The notes under the pieces are model-generated. The model did no database searches. It saw nothing but the letters and a program-made list of their open reading frames with translations, and had not been told where the DNA came from. 64,000 nt of DNA from Nymphaea colorata (lineage: Eukaryota > Streptophyta > Magnoliopsida > Nymphaeales > Nymphaeaceae): contig NC_045138.2 of the NCBI RefSeq assembly GCF_008831285.2, positions 38,369,115-38,433,114 of the forward strand. Direction: 5' to 3'. Positions 50,201 through 61,828 of this stretch are shown here, piece after piece. How positions within the stretch are numbered: the first letter of the stretch is position 1; each line of letters begins with the position of its first letter. The translations under genes and the position numbers were made by a program.

Positions 50201-50814
50201 AACATGCCTGACTATCATAAGCTACATATACATGCATCCCTCCATAAAAGTTTATGGAGAAAGTAACCGGCAACAACTTGTAAAGGATGTTGTAAAAGGG
50301 GAATCTCAATAACAAGTTTTGTTTCACCAGGATGCATGTTCTGCGATATCACGTCATCTCACGAATAGCTAGCGTATAATAAATAGAAAACTGTATAGCC
50401 ATCCATTGTCTTTGAGTGGTTTGGCGCAGTACCTTCGGTAAAGCATCCTACGCTGTAAAAGTTATGTACTTTAACTACAAAGATGGATACATAAGCAACG
50501 CTAAAGCCTAAAAGGCAAGAGAACCAACATGGCAAAATTTCATAAAACTACAAACACATAGATAGATAGAGAGAGAGCTTTACCTTGTCATCTGGTTGGG
50601 TTTGGATGATGGCAGCAGGCGACTTGATGCTCTTGGTAATGGAAAGCCTCCTCCTACGCAACGATGATGAGGATGAAGAAGGCATGGCGGATTTCGGTAT
50701 ACGGAGACGGATGGGCGAAGGCAGGGATGCAAAGGAAAAAGAGAGTGGAGAGCTCTTGCTCGGTCTTAAAGACGGACTGGACGGCAGGAGGGACACGGCG
50801 AGAGGTAGATCCAT
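44261..50814 (-). CDS. ABCD2: ABC transporter D family member 2, chloroplast type, 10 exons, 748 aa
   Basis: Half-size ABC transporter (one membrane domain plus one ATPase, expected to dimerise) of the plant plastid branch of the ALD/peroxisomal family; substrate unsettled. Exons: 50814-50584, 49635-49440, 49291-49224, 48504-48178, 48035-47871, 46497-46269, 45950-45712, 45638-45296, 44861-44593, 44440-44261 (2247 nt). The first ~75 residues are Ser/Arg/Pro-rich and nearly free of acids (MDLPLAVSLL...RRRRLSITKS), fitting a plastid transit peptide. The membrane domain (~90-410) has TLGTTGISVGFNFLGRDFYN, LRWRSWMTSYYM and QSIVDNPDQRIVDDL. The ATPase has Walker A GPSGSGKTS (488-496), signature LSLGEQQR (654-661), Walker B LVFLDE, D-loop SALDE and switch His708 in SIGHR. 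All catalytic motifs are intact. Family members I recall are about 700 aa; the extra length lies in the N terminus and the linker before the ATPase. Intron 1 starts gtaaag followed by (CT)n. Confidence 0.96.
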
Positions 50815-53243
50815 TTTCCTTTTTTTTTTCTTTAATTTTTCTTTTTCCTTTTTTCCTCTGCGCTGTCTCGGTAAGAGAGAGAAGGAAGGAGAGCTCAGGG
50901 AAGCACGCGCCTCATGTCTAACACTCCAAAGCTGGAGCTGTCCTTCAGAAACAGGATGAAGTGCGCGTAAGTAATTTACGTAAATACCCTTCACAGTATC
51001 ATAAAAAAAATTCAGTTTGTTCTCACATCAAAATCCGGCAGGAAAGCAAACCATATGTCTTGGCCAAATTTTCTCTGCAAATCAGTTTTTGCCACCCTTA
51101 AGAGTTGTGTACCAAAAGAATCTTTACACACGGGAACCATTCACTGGACAGGAAAAAGAAAAAATAACTATTTACCGGCAGGCGAAGTTCTGTACTGGGA
51201 TACAGGGGATGTCGCAGCCCCCTCTCATGTTCGATCAAGCTACTTGCTTGTTCCAAGAAGATCAGAACAAGTGTCGAGTTGAAGATCAGAACAAGTGTCG
51301 AGTTGACATGGCTTCACTCCTCAGTATAACTTTGGTGGAAGTAGATATCGATGAATTTCCTCGGAAAAGTAAAATGTTAACGAACAATTGCCTGCAGATG
51401 ACTAGGTGAATAGGCTTAAAGCCCCGAGTTAAGTAAGTCTTCAGTACAATAACCAAAGTGCTTGTTTGATCCAAGGGAGAAGAACACTGTGTCACAGAAT
51501 TTTGAGTTCGATTCCACCATTTCACCAGAGTGTTCCATTCTGCCATTCCATCAAAGAATTTCTAAAAGATATTCTCCAGGCCAAAAGGGACACAACTCTT
51601 GCCACACCGGAAACCCGCGCAGGTGGATGTTGGGCGCGGAGGGGAATGCAAATCAAGCGTTTCCAAAGTGTGCAACTCCTGCTGTAACTGTAAGAACGAG
51701 TCACTCTTCTCTGTAAGAAAGAAAGAACAACTCCAAAAGAACTCAACATTTCAATTGTCCTTGAAGTAAAGTGTCGTGTCGTTTTCTGAGACGCCTTACC
51801 ATGCAAGGGCTGGCTTTACTTGGCCATGTAACCTTCAAGCCACGATGGCCTCGGACCCTCGGTAATAACTCGGAAACACGAGACACAGAGAGGGGGGAGA
51901 GAGAGAGAGAGAGATTGTGCGGGTGGTTTCCTGTAGTGGGGTGGGTGATAATGTAATTAGACAGGCTTATCAACTTTGCCTTGCTTTGCGGGTTGACTTT
52001 AGCCACGACGAATAATTCATGCAAAAATATATATATATATATATATATATAAAAGAAAAAAAGAACTGATAAAATGAAAATATAAAATGAAAATATATAA
52101 CAAAATACGAGAACAATAGGGTCCTAGGTAAGAGAGAGAGAGAGAGAGAGGGGGATAAGAACAATAGGGTCCTAGGTAAGAGAGAGAGAGAGAGAGGGAT
52201 AAGAACAATCCACGTTAGCCCAACCGGCAACCCTCAATCCTAACTCATTAACTCCTCAATACCACCATTACGATTGTGCCCTCCTGAATCGAATTGAAAA
52301 CGTGGGTTTACACACCACCTAGTTGCACCATCCATCATTTGATGGGAAAGAGAGATCCAAGCAACAGGACCGTGATGGAGCGATCAGACTAGGTTTGAGT
52401 CACAAACATCTATAGATTATAAAATTCCCATCATGAATCTGACCCCTTTGCATCTAAATCCATATTGGTTTCAAAGGACAAGTAAAAGTTTCCGGCGTCG
52501 AGCTAAGGCCGTCTTAAAAAGGAAATGGGAAAGGGGGGTTCCACATCCGATGACGTTCAAATTTGGGGATGCGGGAAGAAGTAGAAGGGCAAGAGGAACT
52601 CCCCAGCAGGCAGCAGCTGCATCTTCGAAAATTTTCAACCACAGCACAACTTGCTGTGGCTAGCAACCTTGTGTTGACTTGGGCTCCCAACGTATCATCA
52701 ACACTTGCCAGCGACAAGGGATCAAGGGTACAAACAGGGTTGCCTTTTGTCAGTTGCGCAATCTGGATCCATCATATATTATCATATTTAAACCTGTGTC
52801 CTTGGACGTTTTTCCAGGATTTAGAAGTCATATGTGGAAAGATTTCGACATACCCATGCTCATGACAAAGATGGAATGCCGGTTCGCTATTATAGTTTTG
52901 GTCCGATCAAGCCTCTTCCTAATCCTAATAAATGAAAGTTGCTTCGGAGTCACCGTAGATTCTTCGTTGGGTCATCGGTAGACTGTGCCGCTGAGGAACT
53001 TGCTTTGAAGTTCGAGCCAGAATAAAAATAAACCGGCCCAAGCCCGAACACAACCACTGGTACAAGGAATTTGGACCGGCGAAAATCGGACGGCCGTTGG
53101 CCAATGCAAAATATCTGTAACTTCAAAAACTATTCCCATTTTAGGATGCCAGACCAGAGAGAGAGGGGGGGAGGAAGGAGAAGAACAAAAACTACACTAG
53201 GAACAAAAAAAAAGCACATAATACATTACGAATGTGATAACCT
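50815..53243. other. Intergenic region between ABCD2 and S2P
   Basis: Just upstream of ABCD2 (50815-50990) is the A/G-rich leader (coding strand) and presumably its promoter. Further on there is a 23-bp tandem duplication at about 51268-51315 (agatcagaacaagtgtcgagttga twice), (GA)n at 51893-51915, (TA)n at 52028-52051 and the 48-bp duplication. S2P's 3' UTR lies just below 53244. Frames of 80-100 codons at 51.5-51.8 and 52.5-52.9 kb have no recognised family. Confidence 0.5.
52111..52206. repeat. 48-bp tandem duplication with embedded (GA)n
   Basis: The phrase gaacaatagggtcctaggta followed by (ag)n and ggataa occurs at 52111 and 52159. A third start, gaacaatcc, follows at about 52203. Confidence 0.9.
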
Positions 53244-56200
53244 CTAGCGGGCAAAATTTTGTTGAAGGGAGAGATTATAAATGAATATCCTCAAGAAAGC
53301 AAAAATTGAGAGGACTGTGCCTCCAAAAAGACATACTTTCAGAAGCTTTGATCGTCTTCTGGGGCTCCACCAAGTAAAGGATGACACAGCAACTTCCATT
53401 ATACAATCACCATCTAGTCGAACTACCTGTTCAAGATAAAAAGAAATAAATGGTTCAGCAATGATGTTGGGTACAATCAAATGAAAATTTTTATCGTCAA
53501 CATTCACATCTTGCGGAGCTCTCTTTTACAAGTATAAAACTTTAGGTTCCAATTCAAGGTTGCCAATACGGCAAAGCAGGAATGAAGCAGGAAGAAGTGG
53601 AAAATAAAAAATACTGTAGGCTAACCAAAAGCCAAAATAAGAAGCAAACACAGAGGGAACTAAAAAACACATTCTGTGAACAAAGATAGCAGCGGAGAAG
53701 CACATTTTTAATCTGAAATTTTAAAATGAACGCTTCGCATCTCTAATTGGTTATGGATTGGACAATCTTTTTTCTTTTCAAGAAGAAACTTTTTTTCGAA
53801 AATCAGAAAACATATATGTAAAAAAAATTAAAAAGAAGAGAGCTCTTACAAATACTTAAAACTATTTTACAAGCTGACATGTGGCACTTTTGAATTGCCC
53901 ATTGCATTGTATTGATTTGCCATAATTCAATCCAATTCACTGTATTCAGGCTGATTCTGGTAACGTTAATCAACGTTCAACTATTATGAATCTATGATAA
54001 CTACCAGTCAACCATCAGTCCATCACTTGAACATAAAATAGAGCTCAAGCCTTCTCACTCAGAAAGAGGTCATGGCAAAAATCAACAAAATGGTCGGGAA
54101 CGAGAACAGGACTATTGGTTTATGTGCTCTGAAATGAAAAGAAACAGCAATTGTATAAGGTCATGTGGCATGATTGCATCTGTAAGAAAAAATAATAGTA
54201 TCCTCCAAACCATATCGAGGATGAGAAAGTCTTGAGTGATACCGGCAAGACGTTGAGCAGAGCCAGGCCTGCAGATATGTGGAGAGTAAATGCTAGCAAA
54301 TTTTCAAGTGCAGCTGGAAAATATCCATTAGAAAAGAAGAACCAGCGTGGCCGATATGCTGTTAGCTGAACAGATTTAGCAATGGAGAGAGCATTATCTT
54401 CAATTACAAAACTCCCCCCACAATTCCTTCTTTGCTCACCATAAAAGCACCCGAACTCATACGGAGTTGAATATCCAACCTCAAGCCATGTGGACCCAGG
54501 TACTTTCACACGACTAAGGCAGGATTCTCCCTGAAGAAAAGAAAAACTTTAATTTAAGAAATGACCAACTTTTTGTTGAAATACAATCTCTACACAGAAA
54601 TAGTTCAATCTCAACAATCAGGCATAATCTACTGAAGCAGATACTTTGAATCAAGAAGGCTGCCACTAACAAAAGGACAGCAAATGCATTTCCTAAATAT
54701 CAAAACACAAAAAGGTTCTCTCTTTAAACAAAAATTATCATGAAAATGGAAGACAAGTACGTCTGTTCATTATTCGAAGCATCATAAAAATATGCACCTA
54801 TATAATTCCATCTACAACCATATCTGGTTTCATTCAGCATGCTTCTGTGAATAAACATGTATTCATATTGCATACGTATAGGTATCTTCTGGGAATTGTG
54901 GTAAATCTAAAATCAGCATGGCAATCTTACCTCAGGACATGAACAGCTGTTGTTGCCTGTCTCAGGAGTTGGCCATCCATCCCCACATTTTTGGAGGCCC
55001 ACAATATCTTTTGCAACCAAACAATACATGTCATCAACTCTTTGCCCAGTACTGTTTAGAGCATCAACTTTATGAAGAAAAGTGGAATTTGGACATGGTT
55101 CAACCACAAAAGCTTTAAGCCCATCAGGACAACCAGATGTATCAGGTAAAGCTTGAAGGTTCCTGCTCTCCTCTAACCATGAAACAGGAACACAATAACC
55201 TTTCCCATTACCGGAGGAGAAAAAATTGTGTGTGTCCCCAGAGTATACAATATTTTCAACTGCTTTTGACTCTATTGAAGCCAATTTCGTCCTCCATTCT
55301 TTGGGGTCATTAATATTGATTCCATCCATGGAGACAATAACATCTCCATAACCTAATTTCTTGGAAAGTGGTGAAGTTGGAGAGACACTTAATACCTGCC
55401 AAGAAAGTGGTTACTACGGCAGTAAGCACGCACATAAAATAATTCAAAGGCAACAAACATTATTAAATAAATGCTTAATGGGAAAAATGACAATACCATT
55501 GGATTGCTTCCATGAATATAGAGGGGGGATAGAAGTAATGGGAGGAAAAGCAGCATAAGCCAACAAGCTGCAGACAACTAAACATATTTGAACAATTTGT
55601 TAGTTTTGACTAAAATGAGACAGTGTAAAAAGGAAAAAGAACAATGAAGTGAAAAGTGCACACTGCACAGCCTACAGAATATATTCCAGAACTCCAGACA
55701 CATATGGCACACATCCTGGAAACACATTTTGTATAATGGTCTAAGAGATAGCCCACATCCAGGAAGCACATTCTCTCGATGTTCTCAAAAGGACAAGAGA
55801 GACATGAATATCTAGAAAGAACCAAATGAATGTAAAATAAGACTATAAAATGGCAACAACTATAAAATAAGACTGTAAGATGACAACTATGCCAACAGAC
55901 ATTACATGCTGAGAGCTGTATTTTTAACAAAACCAATAGATTAAATATCATAACTTAAATGGAAGATAAATAATCCTATGAACCTAAATTTGCAGCAATA
56001 AAATTACAAAGTGAAAGCAGCTATTCAGCTCAGGCAGCCCATGTCTACTAACATGTTCTGTCTAATTTGTCTACCATATTAACATCCTCAAATCAAAAAT
56101 CAACATAAGAATCAGATAGCTCACCACTGCATTATGCCATACACCAGCACAGTAAATTCGAAGGTTAGTACAGCGTGGTAGGCTCTGCAGCACTTCATTG

Positions 56201-56740
56201 TCAAAAGAAACCAAAGCCCCAGGAAATAATGTTGCAAGAAAGATTGCAACATATTCAATGCGCAAACCCTCACTGTTAGTGCACATAATACCACCATTAG
56301 AATGTGCTTCCCAACAGGAAAGAAGAAATAAAGCCAGAAAGAATATTATTTTCCCCAGAATAAGATGGACAATTTTCATCAAACCGCTCAGCCTACGGCC
56401 AGAAACTATATTGCAGTAATTTCACCTTCAACAATTTATTCTTCTGGAGAAGGCACAGAACATCCAAACAATTTATGTCTTATGGCACAACAACAACAGA
56501 TTCAGAAATTCATTCAAACCCTATCTAAGTTTGCATTATCAAATGTCAAACTGAAGCAGATATATCCATGTTAGTCACTTGAGCCGACAAAGTTTAAGTT
56601 GTCAGAGCCGATAGGCCCGATACGACCAAAGTAACTCACTTTATGGAAAAGAATTATGTAGTAGCAAATAAAAGATCCAAAACCAAGTTAGAGGAAGTTA
56701 TTAAGAGCCCTGAATTTAACTCATGGAGGTAACCATCAAA

Positions 56741-56788
<48 letters not shown>

Positions 56789-59700
56789 TGTAGCAGCTTC
56801 ATAACACCTTTTTTAGAAATTTTTTAAAGAAAAAAGTAGTAGTAGTGAAAGCACCACATATATGAAGTTCCAGAATAATGGGATCGGATATAACATAATA
56901 AAAACTGAGAAAATGCAATTGTATCATCTGAATATAACTCCAGAGTCCCAAGCACCTGCAAAGGACATAGAGCAATTCAGTGAATTCGTTTATAATTTTA
57001 TCAGATAGCAACACAGAATTATTCACTCTCCATATTGAGGTTCATTTGTTTCCTATTGACTTCCCTTCTTTTTAGGCCAGGCTCACTCAGCATCTAATTC
57101 AATTACTCACTTTTCAACTTTATGTCACTCCATCTTTTTCTGTGACTTGAATGAATAAAGGCTAAAGCTGTTGTGTGACTGCCACATACACAATACTAGA
57201 TGCAGAAATCAATCAGCCACGTACAAACAACTATGTATGTTATTGGCGTTTACAACTTCAGTTCAAATGCAGAAAACATTACATGGTTTCTGGTGCACAT
57301 GCATGTTGATCCAGCTTAATAAATAAATAAATAAATGTCCACCCTTAATAAAACACACCTGAATAACAATAACGAAAAACTGCAATGTTAAAGAACTACA
57401 CCTTGCTGCAGCAAGAGCATGGCCAAATTCATGAATAGCCACAGCCAAAATTGTTGAGAATATCACATATCCAGCATCTACGAGAGATGTGCATGAACTA
57501 GGAGCCTATACAAGATTATAGTAAGTAACAAACAGTTGGTTGAAATAATATTAAAGGGATTAACCACTAATTACCAAGTGAACACTTACCAAAATCAGAT
57601 GACGCAACAAATGGTTATTGGTTAGATCCCACACTGCCATACCCTGGATATACATATACAATGCATTTGCAAATTGCCAAACTAGGACCTGCAGTGGCAT
57701 GAAATACAACAACAGCATGCCATATTATCATATGGCATCTTCAGTCAGAGAAGAAACAATCACCAAATGCACAAGTAATAGCAAAAATCCAATAAAATCG
57801 AACTTAAGTAAAGCAAGGAATAAAATGAGAGGATTGTTTCACACTTCACTAAATTTATGCAATCATATGAAGAAAAAACTTAAATTTTTTATAGTCAAGC
57901 AGATGCTCACTAGATAACAGAACAGGTACTTAAATATGAAAACAGGAACAACAATAAGAAATAGTGCCTGAGTGATTCTCTTACCACAATGCAACAGCAT
58001 TAGCAAAATTTCTTTTCTTCATTAGCTCTTTCATTTTTTTTTAAAATTTCTTTATCAAACTATTAATGGATAAACATACAGAAGTTGCATGGAGCCGTCC
58101 TTGAAAGCAAATGCAATCTTTACCTCACATGGGCACTAATTCCCCACTGACTGCTAAATTCACAAAAAGTAAACCTTAAAGGCATAACCATGTACCTGTT
58201 GACAATATAGGTAGACATGAACTTCTGGTCTCATAAAAACATGCATAGACAGAAACTCTCAAATATAAGAACGACTAAACATGAGAATCAAGTGTGCTGA
58301 TTTTGCAAATCTGGCTGCATGCATGCACTTCCAGAAAATGTCGGATTAAGAAGAAAAATTATTGTTTAATGCATAGATGAGATTATACAAGGGTATATTT
58401 GTCAACAGAAGTCACCTGGGGGACCTTTACCAGGATGACTTTACCATAGTAAAAAACTACATATAAGGATACAACTTCTCGTCCGCCCTTTTTTCGTAAA
58501 AATGGACAGAAAGTGGACAAATTTTCACTGTTGCCATGCAACCATGTCTGAATTATGTGTATGGGCGGGACATTCTTGAAATGTCCCACCCATCAGACAC
58601 CCCCTAAGGCTTAAAGTTCACTTTTCTGAAAATTGTCAGCTAAGAAACTCTGATGTACACATTAGAAAATCAGAACTTATGTTATTGGACATGGACAGTC
58701 CACTTGATTAGATTTACAAAATCATGTTAAAGTAGCCATGAGAACACAATTATTCAGTGACAGTGGTATTGCCAAAGAAGCAATTTGCAAACAAGTAACT
58801 TGAGATTTTAGCCTTTAGCAATTTAGAATGATATTTTCTTGCTTACAGTTCAGCAATTATAAATGATATAAAATATAACAAAATGCAAAACCACATGGTT
58901 GTAGAGCATAAATAATTGAAGAGACAAAAACATTTATAAAAAACACTATCATTCTTGACAACAAGGGCTTTACTGACCATTGTAACACCAATAAATGCCA
59001 TCAAGCTGAATCCAAGTCCGATACTGAACCAAACCTTCAAAATCCTGCAGTCACAGGGGATATATGACATCTTTCAGCACATACATATCCAGATACATGG
59101 TTGCTTGAATGTTGATCGCCTGCATTACAACTCTATATAACTGTCATATTAAAATATATTAAAGAAAATCAAGAATGAAATGATAAAAGGATGAAAGATG
59201 TATCCAGTTTTATTAGAACATAAATATATGTGGAGAATAATAACACCTCAAAACTTGTTTTGACCATGCACCTAACAACGAAAGACAGGTTCTCCTGCCA
59301 AAAATGTTGTTAAAAGGTCTTGGACATTTCAAAAACAGAATGCCATATAAATCCTTGTTCTCTGCAAATGCACTTCAGTTCCAATGAGTTTGTTAAGAAG
59401 GAAAAAGGACCATGATAATGTAAAAGGAGCACAGGTTGAATACTTAAGAGGTCATTCATAAACACAAATAACCTAAGTCACTTGTTGGTCTCCATGATCC
59501 TAACAATCTGACATGGAGAAGAGGCGGCAGATGGATGGCTGGTAAAGTTTGACGCCAGGTCCCAAAAGATCTAAGTGATAATCATTCAAGCAATGAATTT
59601 TCATTACAAAAACTTCAATACAGGAAACTATCAACTTAAAAGAAGCTCTCTCGAAAGGAGATAGAAAGAATAATATTTTTATCCCTACTATACTTTGACA

Positions 59701-61154
59701 AGATGTAATCATAGAAAAGGAATGAGAACTATTTTATGTATGAGGGCTAAAGAGAAAAAGTCTAATAACTGATTTGTTATCATAAAAAGATAGTTCCTCA
59801 AAGATGCCTGTTGATCTAAGGATATCCCAAAATATTCCCTAAATTCAGAATATTCTGTCAGCTATATGCTTTAGAAAGATATCAGAATTTTATAAGCCTG
59901 TTTTATACCTTGGAAAATGCTATTATTATTTTTGGCTTATATATCCATTTCAAAGACGTTTCGGAAATAAACAGCATAAACATAAATACAAAGAAAGAAC
60001 AATATAAGTTTAAATCAACTTAAAGTAGCTGAACTTGTGTCCAGAATGAATTCCACATAAGCATATCAGTATAACACAAAGATAGGAAGCATGTGGTTGG
60101 CAGTTGCAATTACCATATAAATTTCTTGCAGTACAGTAAGGCGATTTGAATAGAATAATGAGGTTGGATAAAGAAACAAGCATTTTCAGGAACGTCTTTG
60201 TTTGTAAAGAAAGTATCATCATGCAAGAGAAAAGCAAGCAAACGTGGAAGAGCAAAAAATTTATCATGTTGAAGTGCATTATAATCTTCATAGGTATCTG
60301 CACTACAACTAGAAAAGGTAACCTAATCCAAATGCTCATGTAACAAGTCCTTCACGCTTTCAACGTTAACGAACAAAATCTCCTCCATAAAAAACTACTT
60401 ATCATACCTTCAAACAGCTTTTTCATGCACAAAAAATATTGTTAAATTGCCTACATCCCATTCCAGGTTCGAGGAACCAGCTTCATGTGGAACAGTTATA
60501 GTCGGCCTGACCAAGTCCCCGCCACGGTATTCCATTAATGATCAAAGAACACAAGAAATTACCTTGAGTATTTTAATCCCAGTGAAAGGAGCATCTCGTT
60601 GAAGACGAACGTCTTGTACTCACAATACCTAAAAACGAAAAGAAAAAGCAGGGGGCATAAAAAATTCAGCTACTCTTTGATACAAAAAGACACAAATTTG
60701 TGTAAGCCACACAGGACAGAAGAGAAAGATACATCCTTGACAGATAAAAAATTTAACGACCGCAAAAACATATGTAGAAATTACGCAAGAACCAAAAGAT
60801 AAAAAATACAATATATGCTACAAAAGATTGTTAATGGATGTCTCACACACACAACACGGAGAGAGAGAGAGAGAGAACAAGTTGGATTGATCAGCCTGAA
60901 GTAAAAAACTAAAAAAACAAAATGAACTCGAAACAAGAAAGACCAAGGAACCCAAATGTTGCCACAGAAGCAAAGTTAGTTTGACTATTCAATATTCATG
61001 AACAAGCTGTTCCAGTTACAACAAGAAGCATAACAGGTAGAGTTGAAGGAGAGGGGAAGAATCACCAGCAAGAAAGCGAAAGAGTTTGTGTCCTCCTCTG
61101 AAGGGGAATAAGTGCAGATTGCCCTCTTCTTCCCCATCTTCGTCTTGGACCCAT
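53244..61154 (-). CDS. S2P: Site-2 protease (membrane-bound transcription factor protease), 10 exons, 529 aa
   Basis: Intramembrane zinc metalloprotease (M50A). In plants it acts in the Golgi after site-1 protease to release membrane-tethered bZIP factors such as bZIP28 and bZIP17 in stress signalling. Exons: 61154-61066, 60628-60563, 59044-58978, 57688-57590, 57505-57402, 56272-56125, 55577-55497, 55395-54931, 54530-54243, 53426-53244 (1590 nt). Start chosen because only the frame MGPRRRWGRRG joins exon 2 as SCWYCEYK. The frame giving MGKKRAIC would hit a stop there. Features: conserved WYCEYK (~30-35), first helix (KVWFSIGLGFSL), active site HEFGH (His132, Glu133, His136), cytoplasmic/lumenal PDZ-like insert with LGYGDVIVSMDGININDPKEW, Cys-rich region (CGDGW, CSCPE), RPRW, and the second zinc-binding motif LDGD (Asp474; family usually LDGE). 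All metal ligands and the catalytic Glu are present. Full length for plant S2P. Confidence 0.95.
56741..56781. repeat. (CT)n microsatellite in S2P intron
   Basis: About 20 CT units, intronic (between exons 5 and 6), read (GA)n on the gene's coding strand. Confidence 0.9.
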
Positions 61155-61182
61155 CTCTCTCTCTCTCTCTCTCTCTAACCAT
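61155..61182 (-). promoter_or_regulatory. (GA)n directly before the S2P start codon, with an upstream out-of-frame ATG
   Basis: On the minus strand an ATG at 61182 is followed by gttagagagag... and then the main ATG at 61154. The spacing is 28 nt, so the two starts differ by one frame. The upstream frame reads [13 protein letters not shown] and continues through exon 1. If transcription begins upstream of 61182, this is an overlapping upstream reading frame. Confidence 0.6.
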
Positions 61183-61828
61183 GCTGATGGAAGGAGGGAG
61201 GCTCCTCCCATTCAGCTCGAAAGTTCCAGGCGACGGACGACCGTGTCCCGTTTGGGGGAACGGGTCGGACATTTTGACCCAATTGAATTTGGAACTTGAA
61301 AGGGTGATAACTGGATATTGCTTGATCGCATCGCCTTCAAATTCAAATTCTGATACAAATGGGAGATAGCGAATTTTGACAAAAAAAAGAAAGAAATATG
61401 AAATGTTCTATCCATTTTGCTTTTTTCTCATTGTATTAGCGACAACTCTGTTGCATTATTAATAATAATAATAATAATTAATTCTTATGTCTGATTTACA
61501 GGGAGATATAAAAATGAAACTAATCCTAAGGAGTAGTAAGTGCAACTAGGAAAGGCTCTGGCTTGAATGGCAACCTCAACTATTAACCACGTTTGGGCTA
61601 TTAAGTATAAGAATGGCAACAATAACAGCATACAACACTCACTATATCTACACCAAATATTAAGGCAGATTCATATGACAATGTAGCATGGCATTTCCTA
61701 TAAAACTCAACAAAATGTGAAAAATTAACAGAACAGGACAATTAAGATACAGGGGAACGAGGCGAATGGAAGGAGAGAGAGGGAGAGGGAGACTTTTCCT
61801 TCAAGAATCGTTCTCGGATGTCAACGGA
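61155..61828. other. S2P upstream region
   Basis: Likely 5' UTR and promoter of S2P. Contains an (AAT)n run at 61456-61480 and an AG-rich stretch near 61765-61790. No gene seen. Confidence 0.5.

Noticed and set aside
51462-51806. Overlapping 73-94 aa frames between ABCD2 and S2P
   Set aside because: Open on both strands, no domain or splice evidence, no similarity recognised.
60985-61272. 95-aa frame starting MSDPFPQTG and containing MGKKRAIC as the S2P N terminus
   Set aside because: Joining it to exon 2 gives an immediate stop. Only the frame from 61154 continues as the conserved WYCEYK segment.
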